Below, piece by piece: positions 10,804-22,389 of a stretch of 64,000 nucleotides of DNA. The stretch comes from Hevea brasiliensis (lineage: Eukaryota; Streptophyta; Magnoliopsida; Malpighiales; Euphorbiaceae). How positions within the stretch are numbered: the stretch's first letter is position 1; the number at the start of each line of letters is the position of its first letter. The position numbers and the translations under genes are program-made. The stretch is taken from assembly GCF_030052815.1 (NCBI RefSeq), contig NC_079502.1:32108050-32172049 (forward strand), given 5' to 3'. The notes below the pieces were generated by a model. It was not told the DNA's origin and ran no database searches. It worked only from the letters and a program-made list of their open reading frames with translations.

Positions 10804-12268
10804 TGTTGAACCTAGGTGTCTTAACTCATGTTTTGATGATAATAAACAATTAGTGTGCTACTAATATACTTTGAAAGTGTTTGTGTTGAGTTTGTAGGCC
10901 CTATATTCAAAATTGCTAAATTGCTTCAAATCAAGGTTAAGGAAGAGCAAGATAAGGATGCAAACATTTATAGGACCCTACAATGTAACTTTTATTTATT
11001 TTATATCTTGTAAATCTCATTTAATTAATTGTGTTGGCTCAAGTCTAGGTAGTACTAAGAATATCTAGGTCAACTTAGTTTTCACCTAATTCTTTATCAA
11101 AAGAAAATTAAATGAATTTCGCAAAAATGAAAAATAAATTTTGAAAAGTATTTTAGTTGCAAAATACATTGAATTAGCTTTCCAATGGTTCAAACGGATC
11201 AAAAATCTGAGTTCGGATAAAAAAGTTATGAGTTTTTAAACTCTTAATTTCTTAGTGTCTTTACTTGTAACTTTTTCTTGACCAAGGGGGAGTAAAATGA
11301 AATTTTCACATTTGAGAAATGAAAATTTGTTTTTGAAAGTGTTTTCATTGAAAATTTTATCAAATTAGCTTTTCAACGGTTCTAACAGATCGAAAATTCG
11401 AGTTCCGGTCAAAAAGTTACGCATTTCCAAAGCCTAAGTGTCCTTATGACACTTTCTATCCATAGAGCACTTTGGCAGTCAAGAGTGAAAAGTTCGGCTA
11501 CCGAAGTTCATTCTTTAAATCATGGTTTTTGACCGTTAAAAGTCATTTTGTCTAGAGAGCACTCTGGCAGCCAAAAGTAGGAACTTCGGCAGCCGAAAGT
11601 GACTTTTTAAAAGCTATTTTTTGACACTTTAACCTTCGATAGCCGAAGTAAATAACTTTGACAGCCAAACCTGAGTTTCTGCAACTCAATAAAATAGAGC
11701 TTTGGATGGTTGAACGGCTAGTTTTGCATTTAATATACCCCTAATGGTTATTTTCTTGTAAAAACTATAAATAAGCACCATTTATGACTGGAAACAAGTT
11801 TTGACAACAACAATCGTTTGGAAATTTATTGTGTTCTAAAGATTTTCTTTATTCTCTCTCACTAGAACTTGAGCTACCATAGTTAATGTTGAGAACTTGA
11901 TATTTGAGTTGTAAATTCATTGTTCTGAGAGTTCATTCAAGGTTGTTGTGAGCACTTATTGTAATTTTGGGTGTGATAGAGCTTTAAATAGCCCTTGAGT
12001 GCAAAGGGATTTGTAAAAGAGTAAGGGTTTGCTCTTGTGGTAATGTAAGGGGTTTATTCTTCACCCAAAGAATTTTAGTGGAGTTAACTCTCAAGGAGGG
12101 CCTTGAGGAGAGGACATAGGCTTGGGATAGCCGAATCTCTATAAATTTCTTGTGTCATCATTCTTCCTCTACTCTTCTTTGTGTTTAAATTTCTTTCAGT
12201 CTTTAATTTTGTAATTAGAACCCAATTCACCCCCCCCCCCCCCTCTTGGGTTGCTGCAAGGGACAACA
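10804..12268 (+). mobile_element. 3' LTR of the SIRE-like copia element
   Basis: Starts TGTTGAACC and ends GGACAACA (inverted TGTTG/CAACA). A TATA box, TATAAATA, is at 11766-11773, and a run of 14 C lies at 12230-12243 shortly before the end. No coding capacity. Confidence 0.88.
11766..11773 (+). promoter_or_regulatory. TATA box in SIRE-like LTR
   Basis: TATAAATA about 960 bases into the LTR, followed by AAGCACCATT, fits the promoter of the element transcript. Confidence 0.55.
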
Positions 12269-12304
12269 TGTGCTTACTTTTAATTTTTAGTCATAAATTT
12301 CAAA

Positions 12305-12327
12305 GGAAAAACTGTAAGAGTTTTCCC
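12305..12327 (-). other. LTR C hairpin H2
   Basis: Sense-strand GGGAAAAC pairs with GTTTTTCC over 8 bp (one G-U), with a 7-base loop. The position matches H2 in the other LTRs, but the sequence differs. Confidence 0.55.
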
Positions 12328-12727
12328 TAAACTTTTAACATTCGCCTGTTAATAATCAAATTTTCAATTTTAACAGTATTGTTAATCAACTCTCATCATA
12401 CTTGTAACCAAATTCATTTCTTCATCATATTTGAATATTTACATAACATATATTCAGACATAAATTTGTAAATGTGATAAAGTATGTTTATACGTAAATG
12501 TGACAAAGTATATTTATACTTAATTTACAGTCATCCAAAATAAATTTACATCAAGTATTTTGATACAAGATAATTGTAATACAGAAATAAGTGACCAAAA
12601 TTACATCTAGTGTTAGTAGTACATCTACCACAAAGTCCAAGTATGAGGTGACTTCGAACTTTCCTGCAGATCCACCCCCTCCTCTTCTATCTCTGGTTAT
12701 CTACTCTTTATCTTTTATACCTACGCG

Positions 12728-12745
12728 CTAAGCTTCACAGCTTAG
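12728..12745 (-). other. LTR C hairpin H1
   Basis: Sense-strand CTAAGCT-GTGA-AGCTTAG is a perfect 7-bp stem with a GNRA-type loop. The innermost pair is U-A where family A has A-U, and the loop changed from GCAA to GTGA within the GNRA class. Confidence 0.65.
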
Positions 12746-13439
12746 TGGTGCACTAATAATTTAAAAAGAATAAAAGCAAAATTTATATATATATTATAAG
12801 AGATTTTATAAATAATGTTCAAGGTTTAACATAGTTCTCATTATATTTATGTGCATTTTCTTAATTAAAATTACTTTTTAAGATTTGTCATATGTCCATA
12901 GTAACCTATGACAGAACTATATGAACTGGTTATGTGACTCCTGGTACTGAACGCTCAGTGCCTCTAACCAGTTTAACAATGGGCACTCGGTGCCTTTATA
13001 TAACTGTCTAGATATGGAGCTCCCGATACTAAACACTTAGTGTCTCTAACCAGTTCAACAATGGGCACTTAGTGCCTCTAATAGACATTCATCAATCCAG
13101 TAACATAATTAATATAGTACTACTATTGATGTCCCCTATTGGCATGTCAATCTATCCAAAACTATAATTCACTGTCTAGGTTTACCTAGACTTAATAAGG
13201 TAATTATTATTTCTATTTTTCACATGATATAATCAACAATACTTGTATGCACATAAACTTATGCCATTATCATGTTTTCATATTGCATGCATGTAAATTT
13301 CATGCATTTACACAAAATTCATACCTATGATGTCCATTGTCATATTCTAACAAAAATCAAACTTTATGCATTAGTTTGCTCAAGTATTTTGACTTAGTAA
13401 TTGCAGGATTTAGATTCAACTTTCTTCGTGAGATTTTTC

Positions 13440-14520
13440 AATCTATGTCTTAAATTTAATATAGTTTTTGAATCACTTAATTTGGATTAAAGGATCAAAA
13501 GTTATAGTCAATTAATCAATAGTTGTCCTTAAGTAAAATTTCAACTTCACCAATTACAAGGCAGATTCTGGACACATTTTAGAGTCCAGATTTGAACAAG
13601 TTGCAATCAGATTTTGTCAATTCATTCTTCATGAAATTTGATCCCTTGGATCTTAACTTTCCAACAAAATAAGAATCACCTCATTTGGAGCTTCCTAGGG
13701 TAAGTTATACCCTTTTTACTCCAAATAGTCCAGAATATACTCCTACCAAGTTTCAGATTTTGTGCTCTATTTTCTAGTTAATTTTAAGTTACTTACCCAC
13801 AATTTTTGAATAGCATTCCTTCATAAAAGTTTTAGACTTATGTCTTAAATTTCATTTAAATTAAGAATCACCCTATTTTAAGGTCTAGATCTCAAGTTAT
13901 ATTTATTTTTCTATATACTGTCTAGTTTCTACCTGACTAGGTCTGGAAACAATCAGAATTCATGTTTTCTATTCATAGGCCAATTTGACCATCTTAAAGA
14001 TAGATTTAATCAAAGTAGTCTCTATAATATATGTTCCTACAGTGTTTTAAGTTTCCAATGATTCAAGAATAACCTAATTTGGAGGCCTAAATCATGAGCT
14101 ATAGCTAAATTACCATCTACTATTCACGGATATAGAGTCCTGAGAATTCCAGGTTTCCAGATTTCCAACTTAGATTTGCACTCAACATTCAACTACGTTA
14201 CACCCAAAATTTGCACACGATCTCTCAAGAAAAATTTTAGGCCTATGTCTTAAGTTTCAAAAGCATCTTGTATCACCTTAATTGGAGTTGTACAGAGGAA
14301 GATATGCCCTATTTACTACACTGAGGTCACATGACTGATTGTTGGAATTCTAGGAATTTCAGTTCTTCAATTCCAACTTTCTCTAAAATTTCAACCACTT
14401 TACCCTAAGAATTAGGCTGGGTCAAAACATAGAAATTGTAGGTCTATATCTTAAGAAAATTTTGGTATAAATTACATCTCAATTGGAGCTCTAAAACTCA
14501 ATATATAACCAAATTAATAT
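13440..14520 (-). repeat. Six 200-bp modules in LTR C
   Basis: The recurring GTTAT/GATAT phrase (plus strand) falls at about 13500, 13702, 13895, 14098, 14302 and 14500. Each copy is preceded by a diverged ATTTGGAG...GAATCA phrase and further back by a CTTCATGAAA-like phrase. The spacing is 193-204 bases. Confidence 0.7.
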
Positions 14521-14920
14521 AGACTGCTCACTGGATATACTATCCTGGCAGCCACTAACCAAGGACTCATAAAGTAACAATTTTTATAACAAGCATAGAC
14601 AAGCACTTACCTCAATCTAGTTCCAGTAACATACTCCTAATTGTAACCACTTTTCACCAAAAAATCCCCAAGCCAATTCAGTGTTTAGCCTTGGTTCCAC
14701 CCCAGCAATTCTGTCCCCTTTAATCAGCTCACCCAATCCTGAATTCTTTCTTCACTTTCACTTTGATTCCATGACTTATTTTTCAATTCCTTCAATTCCA
14801 TCACAAAATAGAATCTTAGATTGTTAAATTAGGGTTTGTATTTAAGTTTAGATGAAAGAAAATGGAGGAGTAGAGAGAGATATAGCCGGCTGGATGAAGA
14901 TGAAGGAAGAAGACCGTTTT

Positions 14921-14928
14921 ATTTTATA
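14921..14928 (-). promoter_or_regulatory. TATA box in LTR C
   Basis: Sense-strand TATAAAAT lies about 305 bases into the LTR and is followed by pyrimidine-rich sequence, as in LTR B. Confidence 0.5.
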
Positions 14929-15233
14929 TGCTTAGATTTTTCTTTCTTCTTTACATGTGTTGGTTTGCTATTGGTCCTCTCTTTGACTTGTTCGATTAAT
15001 GATTAATTAACTTAATAAATCATACTTAATGATTCTAATTAAACTCAATTATGTGCTAAGTTGAGAAATTTTAATTTTTTCCCCCAAACTTCATTAATTT
15101 TGTAGCAAAGTCCATAGGTATCTTTTTCAAATTTTTAATTTAACCCCTTATTTAATCCAATTTATATATCATATTCAATATTTGAATTTTCACTGAAATA
15201 TACTGAATATGGTCTATAAATTTGGGGCATTAC

Positions 15234-16466
15234 AACTTCTATGGGACATGATAAACCTGCAATAATGTGGTTAGTATAAATCACCTCTTACGCCCACTTA
15301 CGTGTTTGCACTCAAAGGATGGCATTTCACTTGTGTTTCACTACGATTAGGCTTTTATCCTCTAATGTCACACCTCACTGTGCCTTTTTTTTTTCTCTCT
15401 TAATTCTCTCTTTCATTTCTTTAAAGGAACTCAACAATCTCAACTCAAAAATCTAAATCACAAAAATGAACACCATGTAATTCTTGAATGAGAAGAACAA
15501 TATGAAGTAAATAAGAAAACAAAATTAATGAGACACTAGAATGAAGAAAACAAAGGCTTGAATACACTAGAATGCAATGTGACTCAAAGAACCAAAGAAA
15601 GATGACTCCAAATGGAATGATGCCACCAGCAAATGTCCAAACTCATAATTTCAACCATTAACTCTCACAACATGAACCATAACTTGTGAAGTAAATTGTG
15701 AACTCACTATGGACACCTATTTTTGTGACCTTGTGGGTATGTGCATGGAGGCCATGAGGAATCCGATGATAAAAAAATTACATGACTATGAGGTATATGT
15801 AAGGACATTAAAAATAAAATAATTATATATATAGCATGATTCTTGAATAAATTTTTGAAGAGTGAAAAATAATAAAATAAAATTTATTTATTAAAAAAAC
15901 CTATCTGGACTCTATGGGCCTAATAAGGTCTAATTAGGGATTTTAAATAAATAAAAAGCTCACTTAAAATATTTTTTAGAAAAGAAAATTTTATCTCTAT
16001 CTTTTTCTCTCTCCCTCACTATCTCTGTCCCACACAATCTCTTCCTTCCTCACTTTCCCTCTCCTATACAACCTCTTCCTTCCTCACTCTCCCTGTCTTA
16101 CACAAACTCTCTCTCCCTCTCTCCTATTAATCGAATCCCTCTCTTTCTCTCTCCCACCAATCGGTTCTCTCTCTTTTTTTCACTAAAATTCTTTTTTATT
16201 TTATCTTTTGTTTTATCTCTTCCTAAACTCTATCAATAAGTATTTATAAATACCTCACTAGGGAAATGAAAGGAACACACTTAGCGATTAGCCCCTAGGC
16301 CTCTTTCTAAATTTCTCTCTTCCTTCTCTCTGCTTTCTTTTCTTTCTTTCTTTAGTTTAAGAAAAGTTTTTTTTTTTAAGATGTAATCAAGGTTATAACT
16401 TTTGTTTAAGATTCATGTCATACTATAGTTGTTTCATATTTATATGCCTTGAGTTAGCCTTATATG
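15234..16466. other. Gene-free host or old repeat sequence with pyrimidine tract
   Basis: No supported coding region. It contains a CT-rich tract at about 15990-16190, a TATA-like TTTATAAATACC near 16244 followed by CT-rich sequence, and near 15640-15710 one copy of a CACAACTTGTGAAG-type unit that is repeated in tandem at 54301-54560. The interval continues at 49045 once copia A3 is removed. Confidence 0.6.
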
Positions 16467-17649
16467 TGTTAGTAGTATGCCCTAGAGCATATCATTTTGT
16501 ATGTATCTCGTATATATTTTATTAATAAAAGGCAATTTTACTTTTCTGTTTACATAATCCATTTATGTCTAATTGAAAAGGTCCATTGATATTTTGTTAA
16601 AAATTCTATTCTTAAGTTATTAAGAATATGAGTGACAGTATTTCTAGTAGAAAGTATCATAAATTGGTTCATAGTCGAGGATACTTCACAAACGACATGA
16701 CTTACCCAGAAAGATTGTAATCATGTTTGCTCCCAAAGTATTAATATGAGATATAAATAAGTTAGAGTGGTGAGTCTCATACCACATAACAAACATGATA
16801 GGCATTAAGTAGGCCGAACCAATGACACTTATGACAAGCAAATGGAGTTTACTCTTGTCAATGCATTGTCATACATTATATCAGTGCATCTAATCTTTAG
16901 ACCTGAGATAACACAGTTATCTTGTATATAGGTGATTTGAGTTTAATACTGCTTTCATACTAGTACTATGTATGGGTATATGGGCATGTGTTGGCTCCTA
17001 CTAGTTATATATGGAGATAGGTGCTGATCAAGTTGGAATTCGTTACCCTAAGTAAATAGGGATAAAATCCTATGTTCATTTAATTATTCTTGATGATTTA
17101 AGTTCCTGGTCAGGACAGATAGATTTGGTCAGAAAAGAGTTTCTGACAAGAAAATCTAATTAATCAAGAATTGGAATTAAAAGAGAACATAATGTTCATA
17201 GCGAATGGAGTTTGACATTAACCATGACTCCAACTGGAATTGAGATTTTGTAACGAAGAAATTCTAGTACATGGTAACATATGATTAAAGGTTCATTTAA
17301 GCTATTCCTTATTATTGATTGGGTGGCCATGGCATGCTATGCTAGGTCTCAAAAATGGTTTATGAGATACCTAAAATGATTTAGAAAAATCATTTATGGT
17401 AAGAAAGAGTTCTAATGATATTAAGAGATAATATCATTTCTCATTGCCAATAAGTAATGAGCCTAGTAAGTCACACATCTACACAAGTTAATCACCAAGT
17501 AAAATGTGATGTAATTGATTAATTAAAGAGTTTAATTAATTAATTAATTAAATAGGTTTGGTTTGCAATAAGATTGTAAGGTCCCTAGCATAACTTGAAA
17601 CTAAATCTAGGTTATTGGATGTATAGCATAAATTAAATTTATATTTAAT
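16467..17649 (+). mobile_element. 5' LTR of copia A3, first part
   Basis: Starts TGTTAGTAGTATGCC right after ATATG and breaks at 17649, where the gypsy element inserted. The remainder is at 40194-41127. Together they give about 2117 bases against 2139 for the 3' LTR. Confidence 0.93.
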
Positions 17650-17701
17650 TGTAACACCCCTCACCCGACTACAGTGTAACCAAGTAAAGTGTGCTATATT
17701 C

Positions 17702-17806
17702 GATGCCGGAGCATCCTAACTTATCTTACTTTATTTCTTTAAAAATTTTGTTCTCATTATATTTTAATATCAATTATTTTTAGAAGGAAAAACCAACAGA
17801 GTTTCC
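17702..17806 (-). other. Chromovirus 3' LTR hairpins H3 and H2
   Basis: H3 reads GATGC-TCCG-GCATC in sense (17702-17715). Relative to GGTGC-TCCG-GCACC in the other copies both sides changed together, which keeps the pair (G-C to A-T). H2 lies at 17786-17806 with a GGAAAC stem against GTTTTTCC, less regular here. Confidence 0.6.
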
Positions 17807-18291
17807 GTTATTTTATTATCAGTTGGCGTACTTCACTATTCACCTACTTGAAATTTTCAATAATATTTTATAATAAAAATCTCATCAATTATTCTCATAA
17901 CCATCTCATAATTCACATCCCAATCATATATCTCAATTTCATATTCATTTCCATGCATTTCCATTCATGCACAATTTATATATATAAATTCTCAAGTTTC
18001 ATTAATTTACATGATTTACAGACTGATTACATAAATTCATAATTTACATGATCTACAAATTAATTACAGTTTCATAATCTATATTTCAACATACAATTCA
18101 TAGTTTACATTATAAATAATAACTAATTATAATGTACAAAATACATAATATGATCTATATGGACCCTATCTACATGCATTGCTGAGGAGGTGACAACCTT
18201 GAACACTCTGCAGATCAGAACTCCAAAATCTCTGTTTAGTATTCGCTGGGCTTTAACTTCAGCACCTGCGCGAGGAAACAAATCCATTGCG

Positions 18292-18309
18292 CTAAGCATT
18301 GCTGCTTAA
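18292..18309 (-). other. Chromovirus 3' LTR hairpin H1
   Basis: Sense TTAAGCA-GCAA-TGCTTAG. The terminal C-G pair became U-G, which still pairs on the sense RNA but not on the antisense strand. Confidence 0.6.
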
Positions 18310-18926
18310 TGGTGCAATAATATAACAAAAAATAATGTATACAAACAAAAATAATTGGAGCATATTTTCTATACTCAAGAATTTTACTGGGTTCATATGA
18401 AATTTGCCATACAGTATATTTTTCGTCATTTATGTTGCTCTCTAGAATCTCTTTTGTCATAAGTTTACTATAATCATTTATATAATGTACAAATAAATCT
18501 AAAATTTATACTTATATTATTATAAAAGTCATATTTGTAATGTTATTTAAGTTATAATTCTTCTACTAGTCTTTTTATCACTTCCTTGATACTTTCTAAG
18601 TTGTTTACAATCATTTCGTAATATTTAAAATTTTTAGAACTAATTTAATTTACTTCAGATCATTCTAAGGAACAAATTTTTGGAGCTAATCTAATTTATT
18701 TCAGAACTTCTTCTCATTTATTTTCTTTCTAGCATTTTTTATTTGCTAATATTCGTAACTTATTTTAATAAATTAGACTACCCAAGTAATCTACAACAGG
18801 CTGACTAAACTGGATAATGGGTCGTTGGCACTGGACACCGCGGTGCCTTGGGCCGTCATACCATGGGACGCAGAACGTCAACCACGTATGCAGTCAGTAT
18901 GGCTAAAAAGCCATGATATCACATAA

Positions 18927-18994
18927 TCGGGCATAAAGCCATGAATACGGACATAAAGCCATGAATACGCTATGAATACAGGCATAAAGCCTTT
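18927..18994 (-). repeat. 20-bp tandem block in chromovirus 3' LTR
   Basis: Inverted copies of the GGCTTTATGCC unit, fewer and more decayed than at 988-1085; one unit is partly deleted. Confidence 0.8.
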
Positions 18995-19779
18995 CGCGGT
19001 ACTGCTAAAACAATGCCCTATTGGCATACCAAACTATCCAATCTGACACACATGTCTAGGCAATACAAGGGTACATAATATCATTAAATATTAATATATT
19101 GTGTTTTATGATTTCATTATTTCATAATAATTTCAATTATAATTTATACATTCATTTGATCATTTATATGATCACAATTCACATCAATTATCCTTTTATA
19201 CCATTGTACTCAAAGTACTTTTCCTGTCTATAATAATGAGAACTAATGTCTCATTCATACATTAATATGGTTCATTATTCATTCATTATGTTATTCATAT
19301 TGATCATAATTCAAAATAATGGTTCACATGTACCATTGTATTCAAAACATTTTTCCTTTCTCACTTATTCATTTTATGAATTCTATTTGTGATGGGCATA
19401 TAAACCCTAACTACTTATTCACATCAATTAGATGACTTACTTTTCATGTTTTAAGCAATCCATGAACATTTCATGGATTTCAAATTTATGGCCTTAATTT
19501 CCCTTTAACAATAAAGTTCTCACACTTTGTGTCTTTGTACTACTATTCACATTACTATTCACTTAAATTGTTGACTTTTTAATACATAATAAATTTATTG
19601 AACCTAAGTTCTCCAAGATACCACATTTTGCATTTTATTTTTGTTGGTATTGATTTCCAATACCATTTCAAAGCTTATCTTATGTTGTTCAAAATTTTCA
19701 GATTTCATACCCTAGGTTTACTGTTCCATTAGTCATTTGTACAGTAGGAATTTGATAAAATTATCTTCATGAAAGTTGT

Positions 19780-20300
19780 TTCTTATTGTGTCTAGTTATA
19801 TTTATTTTTTTGAATCACTCCATTTGGAGTTTTGTAGCTCAAGTTATGGTAATTTTTCCATAACTGGCCGGATTGACCTATACCCAGAATTTCTGAGCAA
19901 TTTGGTTCTGCCAGATTTGGTGACCTAAGTTTGGTTGGCAATTTGACTAGGTTATGATCAGAATTTGGATTTGTGTTTTTCATGAAAGTTGTAGGTCTAT
20001 GTCTCAGCTATGTTCTGGTAAAATTTCAGGTCAATTGGACCTTTCTACACTGAGTTATGACCAAATGAATAAACACTATTCATTTAGTCATTTTGCCCAG
20101 GCAGAATGCAAGTTACCCAGATTAGGGCAATTTTTAGGTTAACTTGGTTTGATTTTCTAGGCAGGGTTTCTTCACCAAAGTTGTGCCATTATGTGTCTAG
20201 TTTCATGTCCAATTGGCCTTGCACGAATTAAACCTATACAACTCCATTTATAGCTGCCCAAACCTGCTGGACTCATAACTAGTCCTGCAAGTCACCAAGG
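19780..20300 (-). repeat. Three 200-bp modules in chromovirus 3' LTR
   Basis: The phrase CATGAAAGTTGT...CCAATTGG-like...AAGTTATGG recurs with anchor points near 19842, 20050 and 20250. The spacing is about 200-208 bases. Confidence 0.7.
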
Positions 20301-21553
20301 GCAGCGTGCCTAAACTCAACTCCATTATCCTTACTCACTTCGATTCCTCCTCACACACATTCAAATGGTCACTAATTGACCATTACAAGGTTAATATACC
20401 ATTTCACCAGCAAAACTCTAATTTTTTCACAAACCCTAATTCCCAAGTGTCCATTTCATGCTTTTCATGTAATCTAACACATCCAACACACATAGTTCAA
20501 CATCTAACTCAAGTTATCTCGTCACAAACCACTTCTAAACAATTCAAGTCATACAAATCAACAAATCTCATCCTTCTCTCATGGCTGCAAATTTTCATAC
20601 ACACTTCAATATAATTGTTTTGTTCAATTTTACAACAAATTCTCATTTAACTTGTCTTCGTAACAAAGATTAAAAGATATGGAAGTGAGTATAGGCACTA
20701 ACCTCAATTGCTAACTATTTCAAGTCTCCAAAACTTCCTTTTTCCTTTCTCTTTTTGCTGCCTAGAGGTTGTTCAAGTTGCAAGATCAAGTTTTTGTGAA
20801 GCAAGGTTGTGGTTTCAAGGTGAGTTGGTGGGTTGAATCAAGCTTGCTTTAAGCTTCCATGGAGGAATGGGTTATGGGTGAGGGAAACGTCTGATTTGGT
20901 GAGGAAAAAGTAGAATTATTTTGTCAAGTTTTGGTCTTGCTTATCCCTTTTAATAAGTTTAATAAATTGTGATTGGTGGAGGAAATTTAAATGACATCAT
21001 ATGATGTCATAATTAGCATTTTCATTCATTTTTCTTTCCATTTCTTTTCTACTCATTTCCAATTCAATTTTTAGCAATATTTATTCATATTTTAGATCAT
21101 AATAATTATTTACTTAACTGGACAAGTGGGCTAAAAATCATCTCTGAAGACGAAATGACCAAAATGCCCTCCATTTGGCATAACAGATTAAAATTGTCTG
21201 TACCGATTGAAAAATTTTTCTAAGCATTTTCTTGGCATTCTAATGCCATAGGAATCTCAATGACCCTTCTCTAGAGTCTCAAAAATTTTTTTATGAATTT
21301 TCCCTCGGGTCTAGGGCTCCTAGTTGCGAAAACCGCAACTTCCCACTAGGTTACCCATTGCTAGGGTACCGGCTCATTTAACTTAGTTATATTTTATTTC
21401 TAAAATTTTTCCTAAATTTTTCTTATTAATATTTGAGTTAATTATGGTTCCTCACTTTAGTTTAAATATTCTTCCAGATGTTCTAGATGTCCGGACCGAC
21501 ACTGATCACCGGAACAGTAGAATGTATGGAGTTGCTACAGGGAGGGTGTTACA

Positions 21554-21567
21554 ACTCTTCCCCTCTA
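21554..21567 (-). other. Polypurine tract of the chromovirus
   Basis: Sense TAGAGGGGAAGAGT directly precedes the 3' LTR start. The first three bases are also the stop codon of pol. Confidence 0.88.
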
Positions 21568-22314
21568 ATTTAAATTTCTTCCTCGAAATTTACCTGATGC
21601 AAACAGTTGAGGGAACTGTTGCCTCATCGTCTCAAGTTGCCTCCTCGGTGTTATGGTGCCTCCAAAGCACTTTCACCAGTAGAATCTGCTTATTCCTCAA
21701 CTCTTTCACTTCCCGAGCCAGGATCCGTATGGGTTCTTCTTTATATGTCAAGTCTGGTTGTACTTCAATTTCTTCTTTGGAGATGACATGTGAAGGATCA
21801 GAGTGGTATCTTCTTAGCATAGATACGTGGAATACATTATGGATCTTATCCAACTCTGGTGGTAAAGCTAGCCTGTAGGCCACTGGACCCACATGTTCAA
21901 TGACTTCATATGGGCCAATGAACCTGGGGCTTAACTTACCTTTTCTTCCAAACCTTAGTACCTTCTTCCACGGTGACACCTTGAGGAACACTTTGTCTCC
22001 AACCGCATATTATATTTCTTTCCTCTTCAGGTCGACATAAGATTTTTGTCTGTCTGAGGCAACCTTCAAATTGGCTTTGATTTGTTTTACTTTCTCCTCA
22101 GTCTGTTTCACCAAGTCTGGCCCTACCAGTTTATCTTTACCCAATTCAGTCCAGCACACTGGAGTTCTACATTTCCTCCCATACAGTGCTTTATACGGGC
22201 CATTTGAATGCTAGCTTGGTAGCTATTGTTGTATGCAAATTCTGCCAGTGGGAGGTATCTATCCCAACTTCCCTTAAACTCAATGACACAACTCCTCAGC
22301 ATATCCTCAAGGAC
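21565..22314 (-). pseudogene. Chromovirus integrase C-terminal part and chromodomain-like tail
   Basis: After the integrase core the minus strand reads VLEDMLR, then FAYNNSYQASIQM, a 1-bp deletion near 22196 that shifts the frame, and the GPY-type module (GPYEVIEHVGPVAYRL, near 21900). It ends in a chromodomain-like segment, VKVLWRHHNTEEAT. A second 1-bp deletion in the Trp codon near 21632 adds a frameshift before the final residues and the stop at 21565. The chromodomain of chromoviruses is thought to tether integrase to modified chromatin. This copy cannot produce it in one frame. Confidence 0.85.
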
Positions 22315-22389
22315 CTAACATATATTTCATGTTATTATTATCATTTCAGTTCAATATTTGTATTAGCTCAATTGGATTCAATTGTTTAC
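22315..22389 (-). other. 75-nt intron-like insert in integrase
   Basis: On the minus strand the insert begins CAG|GTAAAC at 22389 and ends TGTTAG|GTCC at 22315. It is AT-rich, has in-frame stops and is phase 0. Removing it joins V-I-Q directly to V-L-E-D-M-L-R, the expected integrase continuation. It could be a true small intron or a filler insertion at an AGGT site. Confidence 0.55.

Larger units (their letters stand above)
7554..12268 (+). mobile_element. SIRE/Maximus-like Ty1/copia element, 3' part
   Basis: Contains the second half of integrase, reverse transcriptase, RNase H, a spacer, a polypurine tract and a complete 3' LTR (10804-12268). Its 5' half lies to the left of the copia A1 insertion, outside the window. 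The lineage call rests on the integrase/RT wording, the LTR start TGTTGAACCTAGG and the C-tract near the LTR end. The right flank TGTGC (12269-12273) is the expected target duplication. Confidence 0.88.
12721..14610 (-). other. Intron-like interval in LTR C
   Basis: Sense strand: donor GAG|GTAAGTGC at 14610, close to the plant consensus, and acceptor CGCGTAG|GTAT at 12721, about 1.9 kb apart. Hairpin H1 lies just upstream of the acceptor. Splicing is inferred, not seen. Confidence 0.45.
12269..15233 (-). mobile_element. Ty3/gypsy-type LTR, family C, truncated by the SIRE insertion
   Basis: In sense orientation it starts TGTAATGCCCC at 15233. It shares the whole architecture of the other long gypsy LTRs: TATA, donor-like site, 200-bp modules, hairpin H1, acceptor-like site and hairpin H2. 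The end with hairpin H3 is missing, as expected if SIRE inserted about 110 bases before the LTR end. No internal region is seen next to it, and no clear polypurine tract precedes its start, so it may be a solo LTR. Confidence 0.75.
18266..20702 (-). other. Intron-like interval in chromovirus 3' LTR
   Basis: Donor GAG|GTTAGTGCC at 20702 and acceptor CGCGCAG|GTGC at 18266 on the sense strand, about 2.4 kb apart. Confidence 0.42.
17650..21553 (-). mobile_element. 3' LTR of the chromovirus (3.9 kb, family A)
   Basis: In sense it begins TGTAACACCCTCCCTG at 21553, next to the PPT, and ends GAGGGGTGTTACA at 17650. It aligns with the solo LTR 29452-33367 and the truncated 5' LTR. All open frames inside it are short and not conserved. 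Confidence 0.93.

Noticed and set aside
12230..12243. C14 run as assembly gap or error
   Set aside because: C-rich runs near the LTR end are usual for this copia type; its exact length may still be uncertain.
15990..16330. CT-rich tract with TATA-like box as a host promoter
   Set aside because: No coding sequence follows within the host flank; it more likely belongs to an old LTR.
21444..21878. Plus-strand open frame of 144 codons
   Set aside because: It lies antisense to the chromovirus integrase tail and LTR start and has no recognisable motif; the minus-strand reading is the real one.
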